Shown here piece by piece: positions 20,254-30,270 of a stretch of DNA of 64,000 nucleotides. Below the pieces are notes generated by a model. It was not told the origin of the DNA and ran no database searches. It saw only the letters and a list, made by a program, of their open reading frames with translations. The DNA comes from Verrucomicrobiales bacterium. GTDB lineage: Bacteria; Verrucomicrobiota; Verrucomicrobiia; Limisphaerales; CANJXF01. A program made the position numbers and the translations under genes. The stretch lies in the NCBI GenBank assembly GCA_947478865.1, contig CANJXF010000011.1, positions 1 through 64,000 on the forward strand, read 5' to 3'. Numbering within the stretch: the first letter of the stretch is position 1; each line of letters starts with the position of its first letter.

Positions 20254-20263
20254 TGATATATCA
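20254..20263. promoter_or_regulatory. Candidate operator palindrome tgatatatca between metK and the ArsR-methyltransferase gene
   Basis: Perfect 10-bp palindrome in the 115-bp divergent intergenic region. Confidence 0.3.
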
Positions 20264-20311
20264 CATAGACATCCGGTCAACCTGATTTTCGAAATAATTG
20301 CCCCAAAAAAT

Positions 20312-21241
20312 ATGTCTTCCACTTTGAAATCTCTTCGCGCCCTATCTGACCCGACCCGTCTCCGCATTGTTGCGCTGCTAGAGAAGGAAGAATTGTCTGT
20401 GAATGAACTTCAGGAAATCACGCGTCTCGGACAATCACGCATCTCGACGCACCTCGGACTTTTGCAGGAATCGAGCCTTGTCCAGTCTCGACGCGAAGGG
20501 AAACGCACTTACTACAAACTCAACGAACGCGCAGACTCGGTAACCAGTGAATTCATTCAGCTCGCGATTCGCGGCGCGAAGGAGATGCCAGGATATTCCG
20601 CCGACCAAATCAATCTCAAACGCATTCTCGGTCGCCGCCAGGAACAGGCGCAGGTTTACTTTAATCAGGTCGCAGGGCGATTTGATCGCAGCTACGGCCC
20701 GGGTCGCTCGTGGCAGGCGTTCGGGCATTTGCTCCTGCGAATTATTCCACCCATCGTCGTCGCCGATTTGGGTTCAGGCGAAGGATTGATCAGCGAACTT
20801 CTGGCTCGCCGGGCGAAAAAGGTGATCGCCGTCGACAACTCGGAAAAGATGGTGACGTTCGGGGCGAACAAGGCGAAAAAGAACGGTCTCAAGAATTTAG
20901 AATTTCGGCTGGGCGATTTAGAGAATCCGCCAATCGAAGCGAACAGCGTCGACCTGGCGATCTTGAGTCAAGCCCTCCATCACGCCGCGGATCCAGCGAA
21001 AGCACTCGCCAGCACTTACAAAATTCTTCGCGCGGGCGGACAGATTCTCCTGCTGGATTTACTTAAACATAATTTTGAAGAGGCGCGCGAACTCTACGGC
21101 GACCGCTGGCTCGGTTTTGCCGAAAGCGATTTGCATCGCTGGCTGGAAGAGGCTGGCTTCAAGAAGATTGAAATCAGCATTGTTGCCAGCGAAGAACAGC
21201 CGCCGCATTTCCAAACCATTCTCGCGAGCGGACAGAAATAA
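20312..21241 (+). CDS. ArsR-family wHTH regulator fused to class I SAM methyltransferase domain (SahR-like)
   Basis: N-term LRALSDPTRLRIVALLEKEELSVNELQEITRLGQSRISTHLGLLQESSLVQSRREGKRTYYKL; C-term VVADLGSGEGLISELLARRAKKVIAVDNSEKMV... . Confidence 0.88.
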   Translation: MSSTLKSLRALSDPTRLRIVALLEKEELSVNELQEITRLGQSRISTHLGLLQESSLVQSRREGKRTYYKLNERADSVTSEFIQLAIRGAKEMPGYSADQINLKRILGRRQEQAQVYFNQVAGRFDRSYGPGRSWQAFGHLLLRIIPPIVVADLGSGEGLISELLARRAKKVIAVDNSEKMVTFGANKAKKNGLKNLEFRLGDLENPPIEANSVDLAILSQALHHAADPAKALASTYKILRAGGQILLLDLLKHNFEEARELYGDRWLGFAESDLHRWLEEAGFKKIEISIVASEEQPPHFQTILASGQK

Positions 21242-21263
21242 TAATAGGCGACGGAATCGCACG

Positions 21264-23222
21264 CTATTTCAGCTTGGCGATCCATTCGAAAATCTGTTCA
21301 GCCGCAGCGCGATCAGACTGTATCTTGATGGCCTGCGCCGACTTCATCGATCCGTAGACATCGCTCAACCAGATCGTTGAGAACTTGCCACCGGTATTGT
21401 TCACAAAAAGAGGGTGCGGTGCCGCGAGACTCGCAACCCCTTCAAACGCGCCAATCTTTCGCAGGCCGGGAACGAACACATCCGTCTTCAGCAAACGAAC
21501 GTCGGAAGAAACGTCAACCCCCTCGCAATCCGCAACCACCGCATCAGCGGCAGGTGCGGCCAGGAGTGCCCATAAGCCAGCTTGGCCGATCCCGCAGAGA
21601 ACCACTTTTCCGTCAGATTTTTTCGCCCAGGAACACGCATTCACCAGATCAGCCACGCGCTCTTGCGCAAACGTCCGATTGTAAGTCGTGAAAAATAGAT
21701 CCGCTTGATTCGTCTTCGCTTCCGAGATATCCGGCAGCTTGAGGACGAGCACCTTAAAACCTTGATCGAACAAAGATTTGGCCAAGCCGCGCGGTTGACG
21801 ATTGGCGCTCACAAACGTCTCTGTTCCGGAAGAATCCGCCAGAATCACCACGCCGCGCGCTTTCGGTTTCGCGGGCGAAAACAGAAACTCAAGACTCGGG
21901 GTTTCGGATCGCCCAAGCTGCATCGAATGTTTCCAGGCGGGCGTTAGAAACTCCTTAAATTTAGCGAACGACTTTTTGTTCGTCGGCTTGATTGACTCCA
22001 GTTGCACTCGATTGCTCTGAATCATCGCGCTAACCAAACCTTCCGCCGTCACCGCATCGGCTGGCAATTCACCATTTGGCCAAATGTGCAATTCTTCGTC
22101 GGACTCCTTTTTGTAAGGAGATTCCTTGCTGGCGGGGGAAACTGGTTTCAAAATCTTGCCGAAGAAATCGTAAACCGCTTCGCGGCTTGTTTGATTGTAG
22201 TTGTGGCCGAAGTCAAAGATTTTGTAACGCAAGTTGTCTTGGGCATTCAGCAGGCGATAAACACTTTCAACACCCGGACCTTCCACTGTCATCATGGTTT
22301 TCGTCCAGTCGCCCGTCGCTCCCACCATGATTTGCGGACGTGGAGCCGCTGCCGCTGCAATTTCCATGTTAGAATATTCCACGCGAAGTCCAGGAGCATT
22401 CTCGCACGAGCAACCTCCCTGCATGGAATGGGAAACCATCACAATGGGCGCCTGCACCACGAGACGGTCATCAATCGCCCCGAGCATAAAGGTTTGTGTG
22501 CCGCCGCCAGATTCACCCGTGCAAGCAAGACGCGACTTATCAACGTCAGGAAGTGCCGCTAAAAAATCGAGTGCGCGAATGCTGTTCCATGTTTGCAGCC
22601 CCATGAGGTTGATGTTCCACAGCAAGTTGGCTTCATTGGTCGCAAAGCGGCGGTGGCGCTTATAGAGATTCACCTTATCCAAACTGCCCTTTGGGTTCTC
22701 CGCGAAAAATGTGTCGTTGTATCCAACCATGTCATAGGTAAAGGCGACCATCCCCTGCTTGGCGAAATTAATGCAGCGAGCCGCCGTGCTACCGTTCGTG
22801 GTATCAGTCAGGCGGCCATTTTCCCAATGACCGTGCGGATTGATTATCCCGGGAAACGGACCGATTCCTTTGCCAACAGGTCGGTAAAGGTTTCCCGCCA
22901 CGTAAAACCCAGGATAGCTTTGGAAGTAAACTTTTTCCACGCTGTAGCCGTCACGCAGAATTTTTCCAAATATCTGGGCGCGCAACGCGGTCTTCTCAGG
23001 CATCGGCCAGAGACCGCAACTCACCAAAGCCTGCGTGCGAATCGCCTGCGCGCGTTCTTGCCATTCCCGCTTGGATTCGATCTTCGGGAAGACCCACGGC
23101 GTGTTCAAATCCTTGCGTCCCACCTCAGCAGCAGAACTGGGCGTCGTAAGACAGAGGACTAGTGATAGCGCTGCAAAACAGCTTTTCCAACGCTGAGGAA
23201 CAAAGTCGTTTTCGATTGACAT
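21264..23222 (-). CDS. Secreted alpha/beta hydrolase, acetylxylan-esterase-like
   Basis: NLYRPVGKGIGPFPGIINPHGHWENGR, nucleophile motif CTGESGGGTQTFMLGAIDDR; signal peptide. Confidence 0.75.
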   Translation of the reverse strand: MSIENDFVPQRWKSCFAALSLVLCLTTPSSAAEVGRKDLNTPWVFPKIESKREWQERAQAIRTQALVSCGLWPMPEKTALRAQIFGKILRDGYSVEKVYFQSYPGFYVAGNLYRPVGKGIGPFPGIINPHGHWENGRLTDTTNGSTAARCINFAKQGMVAFTYDMVGYNDTFFAENPKGSLDKVNLYKRHRRFATNEANLLWNINLMGLQTWNSIRALDFLAALPDVDKSRLACTGESGGGTQTFMLGAIDDRLVVQAPIVMVSHSMQGGCSCENAPGLRVEYSNMEIAAAAAPRPQIMVGATGDWTKTMMTVEGPGVESVYRLLNAQDNLRYKIFDFGHNYNQTSREAVYDFFGKILKPVSPASKESPYKKESDEELHIWPNGELPADAVTAEGLVSAMIQSNRVQLESIKPTNKKSFAKFKEFLTPAWKHSMQLGRSETPSLEFLFSPAKPKARGVVILADSSGTETFVSANRQPRGLAKSLFDQGFKVLVLKLPDISEAKTNQADLFFTTYNRTFAQERVADLVNACSWAKKSDGKVVLCGIGQAGLWALLAAPAADAVVADCEGVDVSSDVRLLKTDVFVPGLRKIGAFEGVASLAAPHPLFVNNTGGKFSTIWLSDVYGSMKSAQAIKIQSDRAAAEQIFEWIAKLK

Positions 23223-23296
23223 AATTAGAATGCTTAGTAGGGTTCGTGGCACACATATCTCCTGCGGGCAAATTCATTAATTGGAAAGCAAAAAAT

Positions 23297-25960
23297 ATGA
23301 AAACGGAAAAAGGGATGGGGTCGTCCAAACTTGGCTGGCTGGTTTTTCTCACCTGTGGATTACTGTTTTGCGAGCGGTCGCATGCCGTGCTAGTGAACGG
23401 AAGTTTTGAACAAGGGCTGATTGGCTGGACAGCAAACAACGCGGGTGTAGCGATTAATCCGAGTGGCGCCAATGCATCAGATGGCACCAACTTTGTTACT
23501 TTGGGAGCAGGAAATATTTCCGGATCAACTCTCGCCCAAAGCTTTTTTGTTTCCGCTGGTGCAACGTATTCCCTTTCGTTTGATGTGACATTCTTTGGCA
23601 TTGTGGGCAGTACGGGCATCGTTCGCACCGAGCTTTCAACCATTCTCGGAACCTTGGTATCCCAAACCTTCACCAACAGCGGCACCCCTACCCTGCCAAA
23701 AACCTATCAGACCGTCGTCCTAGCCTTTACAGTACCCCTGAACGAAACCAACCTTACCCTTAAATTCAGCGACCTGTCGCCCAATGGCGGAACTGCTATT
23801 GATCCACTCATTGATAATGTTAAAATCAACCTTAGTTTGTCGTCGACAAATCTACCGTCACCACCTCTGATCACGAGCCAACCACAGAGTCTAACTGTGA
23901 TTGCGGGAACAAATGTGACGTTTACTGTTGAGGCATCAGGAGGAACACCGATTTTACCTACAGTTTCCAGCGGCACAATGAAGCTCTGGTTGAAAGCAGA
24001 TGCAGGAGTTATTATGACGAGCAACAGGGTTAGCGAATGGCGCGATCAATCGACTAACGCAAATCATGCATCTCAGGAGGATACCAATAAACAGCCTGTA
24101 GCGGTAAATGGTGGAGCACAATTTAACAATAAACCTGTTGTGAGGTTTGACGGAATCAGATCGGCCACTGTGGGGGATTTCATGCATGGCAACGGCAATT
24201 TGAGTCTCAGTAACGCCTACACCTCGTTTCTGGTATATTTGGAGGCGGAAACAAACGTTATTGAACAGTTGCCCTCACTTATTGGAACGCCAGGAACTTA
24301 CAATTCTGTACGAAGTTATTATATCCGCGGCAGCTCAGGCATAACGAACGAAATGGCTTTTGCAACATGGGCGAATGATTATGGCTCGGGATTTCGAATT
24401 CCCATTAACAAATCCAGGATTTGGACGCTGCGGTTGAATGAAACAAAAACGCAAATAGAATACTTCGACGCCGATGGACTCACTAATTTTACGACAAGCC
24501 GGACTACCCAGGAACTGATTACGCCCGCAGCAGGATATTATGTAGGGGGTGTAAATTTCCCATCCACGCAGCTCTACCATTTGAAAGGTGACATCGCCGA
24601 ACTAATTTATTTCCAAGGAAAACTGACAGATGCGGAGCGGATCGCGGTTGAAAATTATTTGAGACAGAAATATTTTTCTGCTCCGATTACGGGTGGGCTT
24701 TTTTATCAATGGAGCTTTAATGGCCTGCCTATTGTGGGCGCTACTAATTCGTCACTAACGCTGAATCATGTCCAATCGACGAATGCTGGGGCTTACTCAG
24801 TCATTGTCAGCAATCTATTTGGCGCAACAATCAGCTCGAATGCTCTATTAACGGTCATCCAGCCCAATCGCGCCCCGGTTGCTGTGCCACAATCGCTTTC
24901 CGTCGATGAAGACAATGCCTTGCCGATTAAATTGCTGGCAGCAGACGCCGATGGAGATTTATTAAGCTACACAATTGGAATCCCTACGAATGGGACGGTA
25001 ACAGGCACGGCGCCAAATCTGATCTATCAGCCAAATTCAAATTTTCACGGAGCCGACAGCTTCACGTTCAAGGTCAACGATGGAAAAACGGACTCAACCA
25101 TCGCAACAATCAGCATCACAGTTGTTCCGGTCAACGACCCGCCGGTGGCCCAATCTCAATCCGCTTCTGTCGATGAAGATCATTCATTATCATTAACTTT
25201 GGTCGCCGCGGATGTTGATGGAGATATTTTAACCTACACGTTCACTGCCCCGACTCATGGGGTTTTAACTGGCACACCACCGAACCTGACCTACAAACCA
25301 AGCACGAATTATTTCGGGACGGATAGCTTTACTTTCACAGCCAAGGACGCACAGGTCGATTCTGCGGCAGCGACAGTCAGCATTACGATCGTTTCGGTGA
25401 ATGACGCTCCAATTGCAATCGCGCAAGCCAAACCCTCATTCTTGTTTTCGTCCAATGAGATTAGCACGGTGATTATTTCTCCGAATGGAAGCAACGCGGC
25501 GGTCGTTTTAGATGGATCCCTTTCTTACGACATTGAGAGTAATGCATTAGATTACGCATGGTCGGAAGGAACAAACCTCTTGGCGAATGGAGAGATCGTC
25601 ACGAATTCCCTGGCTGTCGGCACACACACCATCACGTTGGTGGTCAACGATGGCGCGGATAGTGGCGCGGACACGATCGTTGTAGATGTGATTACCCCTG
25701 CGGACGCGATCGCAGAACTGGTCGCTTTCCTCGATGCTTCCGCGCTTCCGCAGAAACGGAAACAGCCATTGCTCTCAACTTTAAGCGCCGCCATTCGATC
25801 CTTTTCGCGAGATCAAGCCAAGGCCGGCATCAATCAATTGAAAGCGTTCGCAAAGCAAGTGGATGCCCAGGTCGATTACGCAGATCCAGAGCTGGCAGCG
25901 GATTTATTGCATATTCTCAATGAGATCCTCGCCGTAATCGATGCTCCGCCTGCACCGTAA
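23297..25960 (+). CDS. Secreted multidomain adhesin-like protein (CBM/DUF642-like, split Ig, LamG-like, tandem VCBS/cadherin-like repeats)
   Basis: LVNGSFEQGLIGWTANNAG..., TSQPQSLTVIAGTNVTFTVEASGG..., 'VNDPPVAQSQSASVDEDHSLSLTLVAADVDGDILTYTFTAPTHGVLTG' repeats. Confidence 0.75.
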   Translation: MKTEKGMGSSKLGWLVFLTCGLLFCERSHAVLVNGSFEQGLIGWTANNAGVAINPSGANASDGTNFVTLGAGNISGSTLAQSFFVSAGATYSLSFDVTFFGIVGSTGIVRTELSTILGTLVSQTFTNSGTPTLPKTYQTVVLAFTVPLNETNLTLKFSDLSPNGGTAIDPLIDNVKINLSLSSTNLPSPPLITSQPQSLTVIAGTNVTFTVEASGGTPILPTVSSGTMKLWLKADAGVIMTSNRVSEWRDQSTNANHASQEDTNKQPVAVNGGAQFNNKPVVRFDGIRSATVGDFMHGNGNLSLSNAYTSFLVYLEAETNVIEQLPSLIGTPGTYNSVRSYYIRGSSGITNEMAFATWANDYGSGFRIPINKSRIWTLRLNETKTQIEYFDADGLTNFTTSRTTQELITPAAGYYVGGVNFPSTQLYHLKGDIAELIYFQGKLTDAERIAVENYLRQKYFSAPITGGLFYQWSFNGLPIVGATNSSLTLNHVQSTNAGAYSVIVSNLFGATISSNALLTVIQPNRAPVAVPQSLSVDEDNALPIKLLAADADGDLLSYTIGIPTNGTVTGTAPNLIYQPNSNFHGADSFTFKVNDGKTDSTIATISITVVPVNDPPVAQSQSASVDEDHSLSLTLVAADVDGDILTYTFTAPTHGVLTGTPPNLTYKPSTNYFGTDSFTFTAKDAQVDSAAATVSITIVSVNDAPIAIAQAKPSFLFSSNEISTVIISPNGSNAAVVLDGSLSYDIESNALDYAWSEGTNLLANGEIVTNSLAVGTHTITLVVNDGADSGADTIVVDVITPADAIAELVAFLDASALPQKRKQPLLSTLSAAIRSFSRDQAKAGINQLKAFAKQVDAQVDYADPELAADLLHILNEILAVIDAPPAP

Positions 25961-26026
25961 AATGTGGCTCACGCGGCCAAAGAATCGACTTGATTGCTGA
26001 GCGCCGGTGGCTGCTATTTGCGGGAT

Positions 26027-26716
26027 ATGATTTCAGCCATCATCGTCGCGGCGGGAAAGGGCACTCGAATGGGTGCAAACATCGACAAACTTTTCCTCGA
26101 CCTATCCGGGCGCCCGGTGGTCGCTCATACCTGGCAACGAGTCGAAGAATCCGAATGCATCGACGAAATCATATTAGTCGTTCGCGATGGAATGCAGCCT
26201 ACGTTCACCGAACTCGCCAGGGAGTTTAATTTCAAAAAACCATTCCGGTTTGCTTTGGGAGGAAAGGAACGCCAGGACTCGGTTTGGAATGGGCTCCTCC
26301 AACTATCATCAGCATCGGAAATTGTTGCCATTCAGGACGGAGCCAGGCCGCTTACTGCTGCAAAGGTGTTTAAGGATACCGTTGCAGCGGCTCGCCAAAT
26401 TGGCGCTGCCGTCGCCGCTCAACGCGTAACCGACACGATCAAAGAATCAAAAGACGGGATTACCGTTTCGGGCCACTTGCAGCGCGATCGTCTTTGGGCC
26501 GTGCAAACACCCCAGACGTTTCGCGTTGATGTTATTCGTCGGGCACTGCTGGTGGTGCGCGAGAAAAACCTGCAAGTAACAGACGATACCGCAGCGTGTG
26601 AACTGATCGGCCAAGCAGTGAAACTGGTTGAATGCACCTCTCCAAATCCAAAAATTACCACACCAGCGGATTTGCATTATGCCGCTACCCTGCTCTCCTT
26701 GCGATCATCCAACTGA
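26027..26716 (+). CDS. ispD: 2-C-methyl-D-erythritol 4-phosphate cytidylyltransferase
   Basis: MISAIIVAAGKGTRMGANIDKLFLDLSGRPVVAHT, GGKERQDSVWNGL, VAIQDGARPL, VQTPQTFR, VTDDTAACE. Confidence 0.95.
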   Translation: MISAIIVAAGKGTRMGANIDKLFLDLSGRPVVAHTWQRVEESECIDEIILVVRDGMQPTFTELAREFNFKKPFRFALGGKERQDSVWNGLLQLSSASEIVAIQDGARPLTAAKVFKDTVAAARQIGAAVAAQRVTDTIKESKDGITVSGHLQRDRLWAVQTPQTFRVDVIRRALLVVREKNLQVTDDTAACELIGQAVKLVECTSPNPKITTPADLHYAATLLSLRSSN

Positions 26717-26793
26717 ATTCAAACGCAAATTCTGACAAAAACAAATCTCTACTCTAAGCAAACGTTTGTTGATATTTTCCGGCCTTGAAAATT

Positions 26794-27807
26794 ATGAACG
26801 AAACAAGCGTTCACCCGCGTTCTGGAGTTTTGGTCAAGCCCACCTACGGTTATGTGGGACCGTCACCCATGAGGCCGACCCTCAAAGAAGTTCTCGTGGA
26901 ATGGATCGACTCCATCAACTTTGTCAAAGACGCAACCCGTATCTTGCCGGCTGCTTACGCCTTCTACCATTTCGTCACGTTCGGCGTTTTTATTTTCTTC
27001 CTGACGCGCTATTTTTCCGTTGTCTCGATAGCTGCCGTGACCACGATCGGCGTATTTATCGGCACCGTTTATAATACGGTTTGGTATCATCGCTTTTGCT
27101 CACATCAGGCGTACCGGTTCCGCAGCATCTGGTTCACCAGGCTTTTTCTCTGGTCGAATCCAATTTGTTTCCGGGAAGAAAGCTATGTCATTCCACATCG
27201 CATTCATCATTCCAAGTCGGATGAACCCGGCGATCCGTATGGTCCGCATCTAGGCTGGCTGGGCAGCTATCTGGCCACAGAAACTCAACAAAAGATGAAC
27301 CGCAACATTAGTCGCGCCGAATTCGATCGAGTCGCTCGCAGCCTCGATCACATCGGTTTTGTGAAGAATTCCTACGCACAGTTTCAGAAGACCGGTTCGG
27401 TGGAAAACATCTGGCACTACGGCGCACGCGTTTTGTGCGCGAACCTGGCATGGTCCGCCCTGGCCTTTGCATTCGCTGGTTGGCCCGGAGTCCTGGCATG
27501 GATTTCCGGCGTATTCCTGTTCACATTTGTGGTGCGTGATTTTAATTTCCGCGGACACGCCAGCCTTTTCGGCACAGATAAACATGGAATGCCGGTGAAT
27601 CAATTCATCTACGGAATTATTGCGGGCGAATGGCATGAAAATCATCATCGATTCCCCCGTTGGGCCAGGAGCGGACTCAGTTGGTGGCAAATCGATCTGC
27701 CCTATTTGATCATTCGTGGGATGAAACTATGCGGCGTCGTCACTCAGTATAATTCCAGTGATGCCGACGCTGTATCAAAGGCCCACGATTTTGATGACCT
27801 GGCCTAG
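26794..27807 (+). CDS. Fatty acid desaturase (acyl-CoA delta-9-type)
   Basis: His boxes HRFCSHQ, HRIHHSKSD, HENHHRFP. Confidence 0.9.
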   Translation: MNETSVHPRSGVLVKPTYGYVGPSPMRPTLKEVLVEWIDSINFVKDATRILPAAYAFYHFVTFGVFIFFLTRYFSVVSIAAVTTIGVFIGTVYNTVWYHRFCSHQAYRFRSIWFTRLFLWSNPICFREESYVIPHRIHHSKSDEPGDPYGPHLGWLGSYLATETQQKMNRNISRAEFDRVARSLDHIGFVKNSYAQFQKTGSVENIWHYGARVLCANLAWSALAFAFAGWPGVLAWISGVFLFTFVVRDFNFRGHASLFGTDKHGMPVNQFIYGIIAGEWHENHHRFPRWARSGLSWWQIDLPYLIIRGMKLCGVVTQYNSSDADAVSKAHDFDDLA

Positions 27808-28691
27808 CGCTTGGTTTTTTTGAGCGAAAGCTGCCGCAAGAATTCAGCGGCGGAACGACTCGGCGGGCGTTGCTTCGGCCACAGCGCCACAATTTTTCGT
27901 TCGGGACGCGGCCCTTGAAACGTTCGATAAACTGGCGCGTCGATCCGGTTAGCCTTTCCCGCCATGGCAGGAACCAATGAAATTCCCAGTCCGGCCCGCA
28001 CGAGCGATTGAATTGTTTCCATCTGTGCGCTGCGAAAACTGATATGGGGATGGACATCGCGCCGCTCGCAAAATCCCAAAACCTGATCGCCAAGACAGTG
28101 CCCCTCCTTCATCAAGATGAGGCGTTCCGTCGCGAGGTCCTCTGCTTTGACCTTCTTCTTTCGCACCAGCGGATGATCGGGAGGCAATGCCAGCATCAGT
28201 TCCTCCGTGAACAGCACCTGCACCTCCACCCGTTCATCACGAATGGGGCAACTGGCAATCGCGAAATCAATCTCATAAGCCAGCGCCAGCTTGAGCAACT
28301 GCAGCGTGGTATCTTCGTGCACGACGATTTTCACATTGGGAAATTGCGCCATGAATCCAGCCATGGCCTCGGGCAAGAGATAAGGGGCAATCGTTGGCAA
28401 CACGCCAATTGAGATTTCGCCTCGGAGCAATTGGCGCGAATCATTGGCTTCACGCTTCGCTGCGTCCACTTCCTCCAGGATGCGGACAGCCCGCCGCAGA
28501 AACAGTTCGCCGGCAGGAGTTAATCGCGCGGTGCGTTTCAGGCGATCGAAAATCCGCTCGCCCAAACCTTCCTCCAGTTTTTGAATCTGTTGGCTCAGCG
28601 AGGGCTGCGAAACGTGGCATTGCTCCGCGGCCCGCGAGAAATTTCCCGTGCGCGCCACGGCGACGACGTAACGAAGTTGCTGCATTTCCAT
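27804..28691 (-). CDS. oxyR: LysR family regulator, OxyR-like
   Basis: MEMQQLRYVVAVARTGNFSRAAEQCHVSQPSLSQQIQKLEEGLGERIFDRLKRTARLTPAGELF; divergent from catalase. Confidence 0.85.
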   Translation of the reverse strand: MEMQQLRYVVAVARTGNFSRAAEQCHVSQPSLSQQIQKLEEGLGERIFDRLKRTARLTPAGELFLRRAVRILEEVDAAKREANDSRQLLRGEISIGVLPTIAPYLLPEAMAGFMAQFPNVKIVVHEDTTLQLLKLALAYEIDFAIASCPIRDERVEVQVLFTEELMLALPPDHPLVRKKKVKAEDLATERLILMKEGHCLGDQVLGFCERRDVHPHISFRSAQMETIQSLVRAGLGISLVPAMAGKANRIDAPVYRTFQGPRPERKIVALWPKQRPPSRSAAEFLRQLSLKKTKR

Positions 28692-28782
28692 AGGCAGCTC
28701 CTATCGTAACCAGAGGAAAGAAGTATTTCAACAATGCGACATTTGATGGTTAAGTTGCTTCAAACAAAGCACAAAGAATTTT

Positions 28783-30246
28783 ATGAACGAAAAAAACAAC
28801 CCACCTCTCCTCACGACCACCGGCGGCAATCCGGTCAGCGACAACCAGAACTCTCTCACCGCCGGCCCGCGCGGCCCGCTGCTGATGCAGGATTATCAAC
28901 TGCTCGAAAAGCTCGCGCATCAGAATCGCGAGCGCATTCCCGAGCGCACCGTTCACGCCAAGGGCACCGCGGCTTACGGCACCCTGACCATCACGCACGA
29001 CATCACGAAGTTTTCCAAAGCCGCCGTCTTCAAGCCCGGCGCCAAAACCGAGGGGCTCCTGCGCTTTTCCACCGTGGCCGGCGAGCGCGGCGCGGCGGAT
29101 GCCGAGCGAGATGTGCGCGGGTTTGCGCTGAAGTTTTACACGGAGGAAGGCAACTGGGATCTCGTCGGCAACAACACGCCGGTTTTTTTCATCCGCGATC
29201 CGCTCAAGTTCCCCGACTTCATCCACACGCAGAAGCGCCACCCCAAATCCAACCTCCGCAGCACCACCGCCATGTGGGATTTCTGGTCACTCTCGCCCGA
29301 GTCGCTGCACCAAGTCACGATCCTCATGTCCGATCGTGGCCTCCCCAAGAGCCTGCGCCACGTCAACGGCTATGGCAGCCACACCTTCAGCCTGATCAAC
29401 GCGGCGAACGAACGCTTCTGGGTGAAATTCCATTTTAAAACCTTGCAAGGCATCCAGACCATGACCAACGCGGAAGGCGATGCCGTCATCGCCAAGGATC
29501 GCGAAAGTTCGCAGCGCGATTTGTTCGAGGCCATCGAACGCGGCGAGTTTCCCAAGTGGCGTTTCTGCGTGCAGATCATGCCGGAGAAGGACGCCGAGAC
29601 GTATCGCTGGAATCCGTTCGACCTCACAAAAGTCTGGCCGCACAAGGATTATCCGCTGATTGACGTCGGCGTGTTGGAACTGAACCGCAACCCGGAAAAT
29701 TATTTCGCCGAGGTCGAGCAGTCCGCCTTCAGCCCATCGAACATCGTGCCCGGCATCGGCTTCTCGCCCGACAAAATGCTCCAGGCGCGCATCTTCTCCT
29801 ACGCCGACGCGCATCGTTATCGTGTCGGGACGCACTACGAAATGCTTCCGGTCAACCGGCCCAAGAACGCCGTGCATACCTATCACGCCGATGGCCCGAT
29901 GCGCTTCGACGCACCGAAAGGCACGAACGCCTACTACGAGCCCAACAGTTTTGGCGGACCGAAGGAAGACAAGCGCTTCGCCGAGCCGCCGTTGAAAATC
30001 TCCGGCGATGCCGACCGCTATAATCATCGCGACGGCAACGATGACTACACGCAGCCGGGCGACCTCTTCCGCTTGATGACGCCAGGCCAGCAGCAACAAT
30101 TGTTCGGCAATGTTGCCGCCGCCATGGCGGGCGTTCCGGAAGAAATTATCCAGCGCCAGTTGGTGCATTTCCACAAAGCCGATCCCGCTTACGCTGAAGG
30201 TGTGGCCAAAGCGGTCGGCGTGAAGAACGGCGCCGCAGTCCGCTAG
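28783..30246 (+). CDS. Catalase (monofunctional heme)
   Basis: [50 protein letters not shown]..., [41 protein letters not shown]. Confidence 0.97.
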   Translation: MNEKNNPPLLTTTGGNPVSDNQNSLTAGPRGPLLMQDYQLLEKLAHQNRERIPERTVHAKGTAAYGTLTITHDITKFSKAAVFKPGAKTEGLLRFSTVAGERGAADAERDVRGFALKFYTEEGNWDLVGNNTPVFFIRDPLKFPDFIHTQKRHPKSNLRSTTAMWDFWSLSPESLHQVTILMSDRGLPKSLRHVNGYGSHTFSLINAANERFWVKFHFKTLQGIQTMTNAEGDAVIAKDRESSQRDLFEAIERGEFPKWRFCVQIMPEKDAETYRWNPFDLTKVWPHKDYPLIDVGVLELNRNPENYFAEVEQSAFSPSNIVPGIGFSPDKMLQARIFSYADAHRYRVGTHYEMLPVNRPKNAVHTYHADGPMRFDAPKGTNAYYEPNSFGGPKEDKRFAEPPLKISGDADRYNHRDGNDDYTQPGDLFRLMTPGQQQQLFGNVAAAMAGVPEEIIQRQLVHFHKADPAYAEGVAKAVGVKNGAAVR

Positions 30247-30270
30247 TTCACCTTCGGCAACGACTAAGCC

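Noticed and set aside
20197-20311. Possible SAM/SAH riboswitch upstream of metK
   Set aside because: Too short for the known classes read by eye, and an ArsR-type regulator explains control better.
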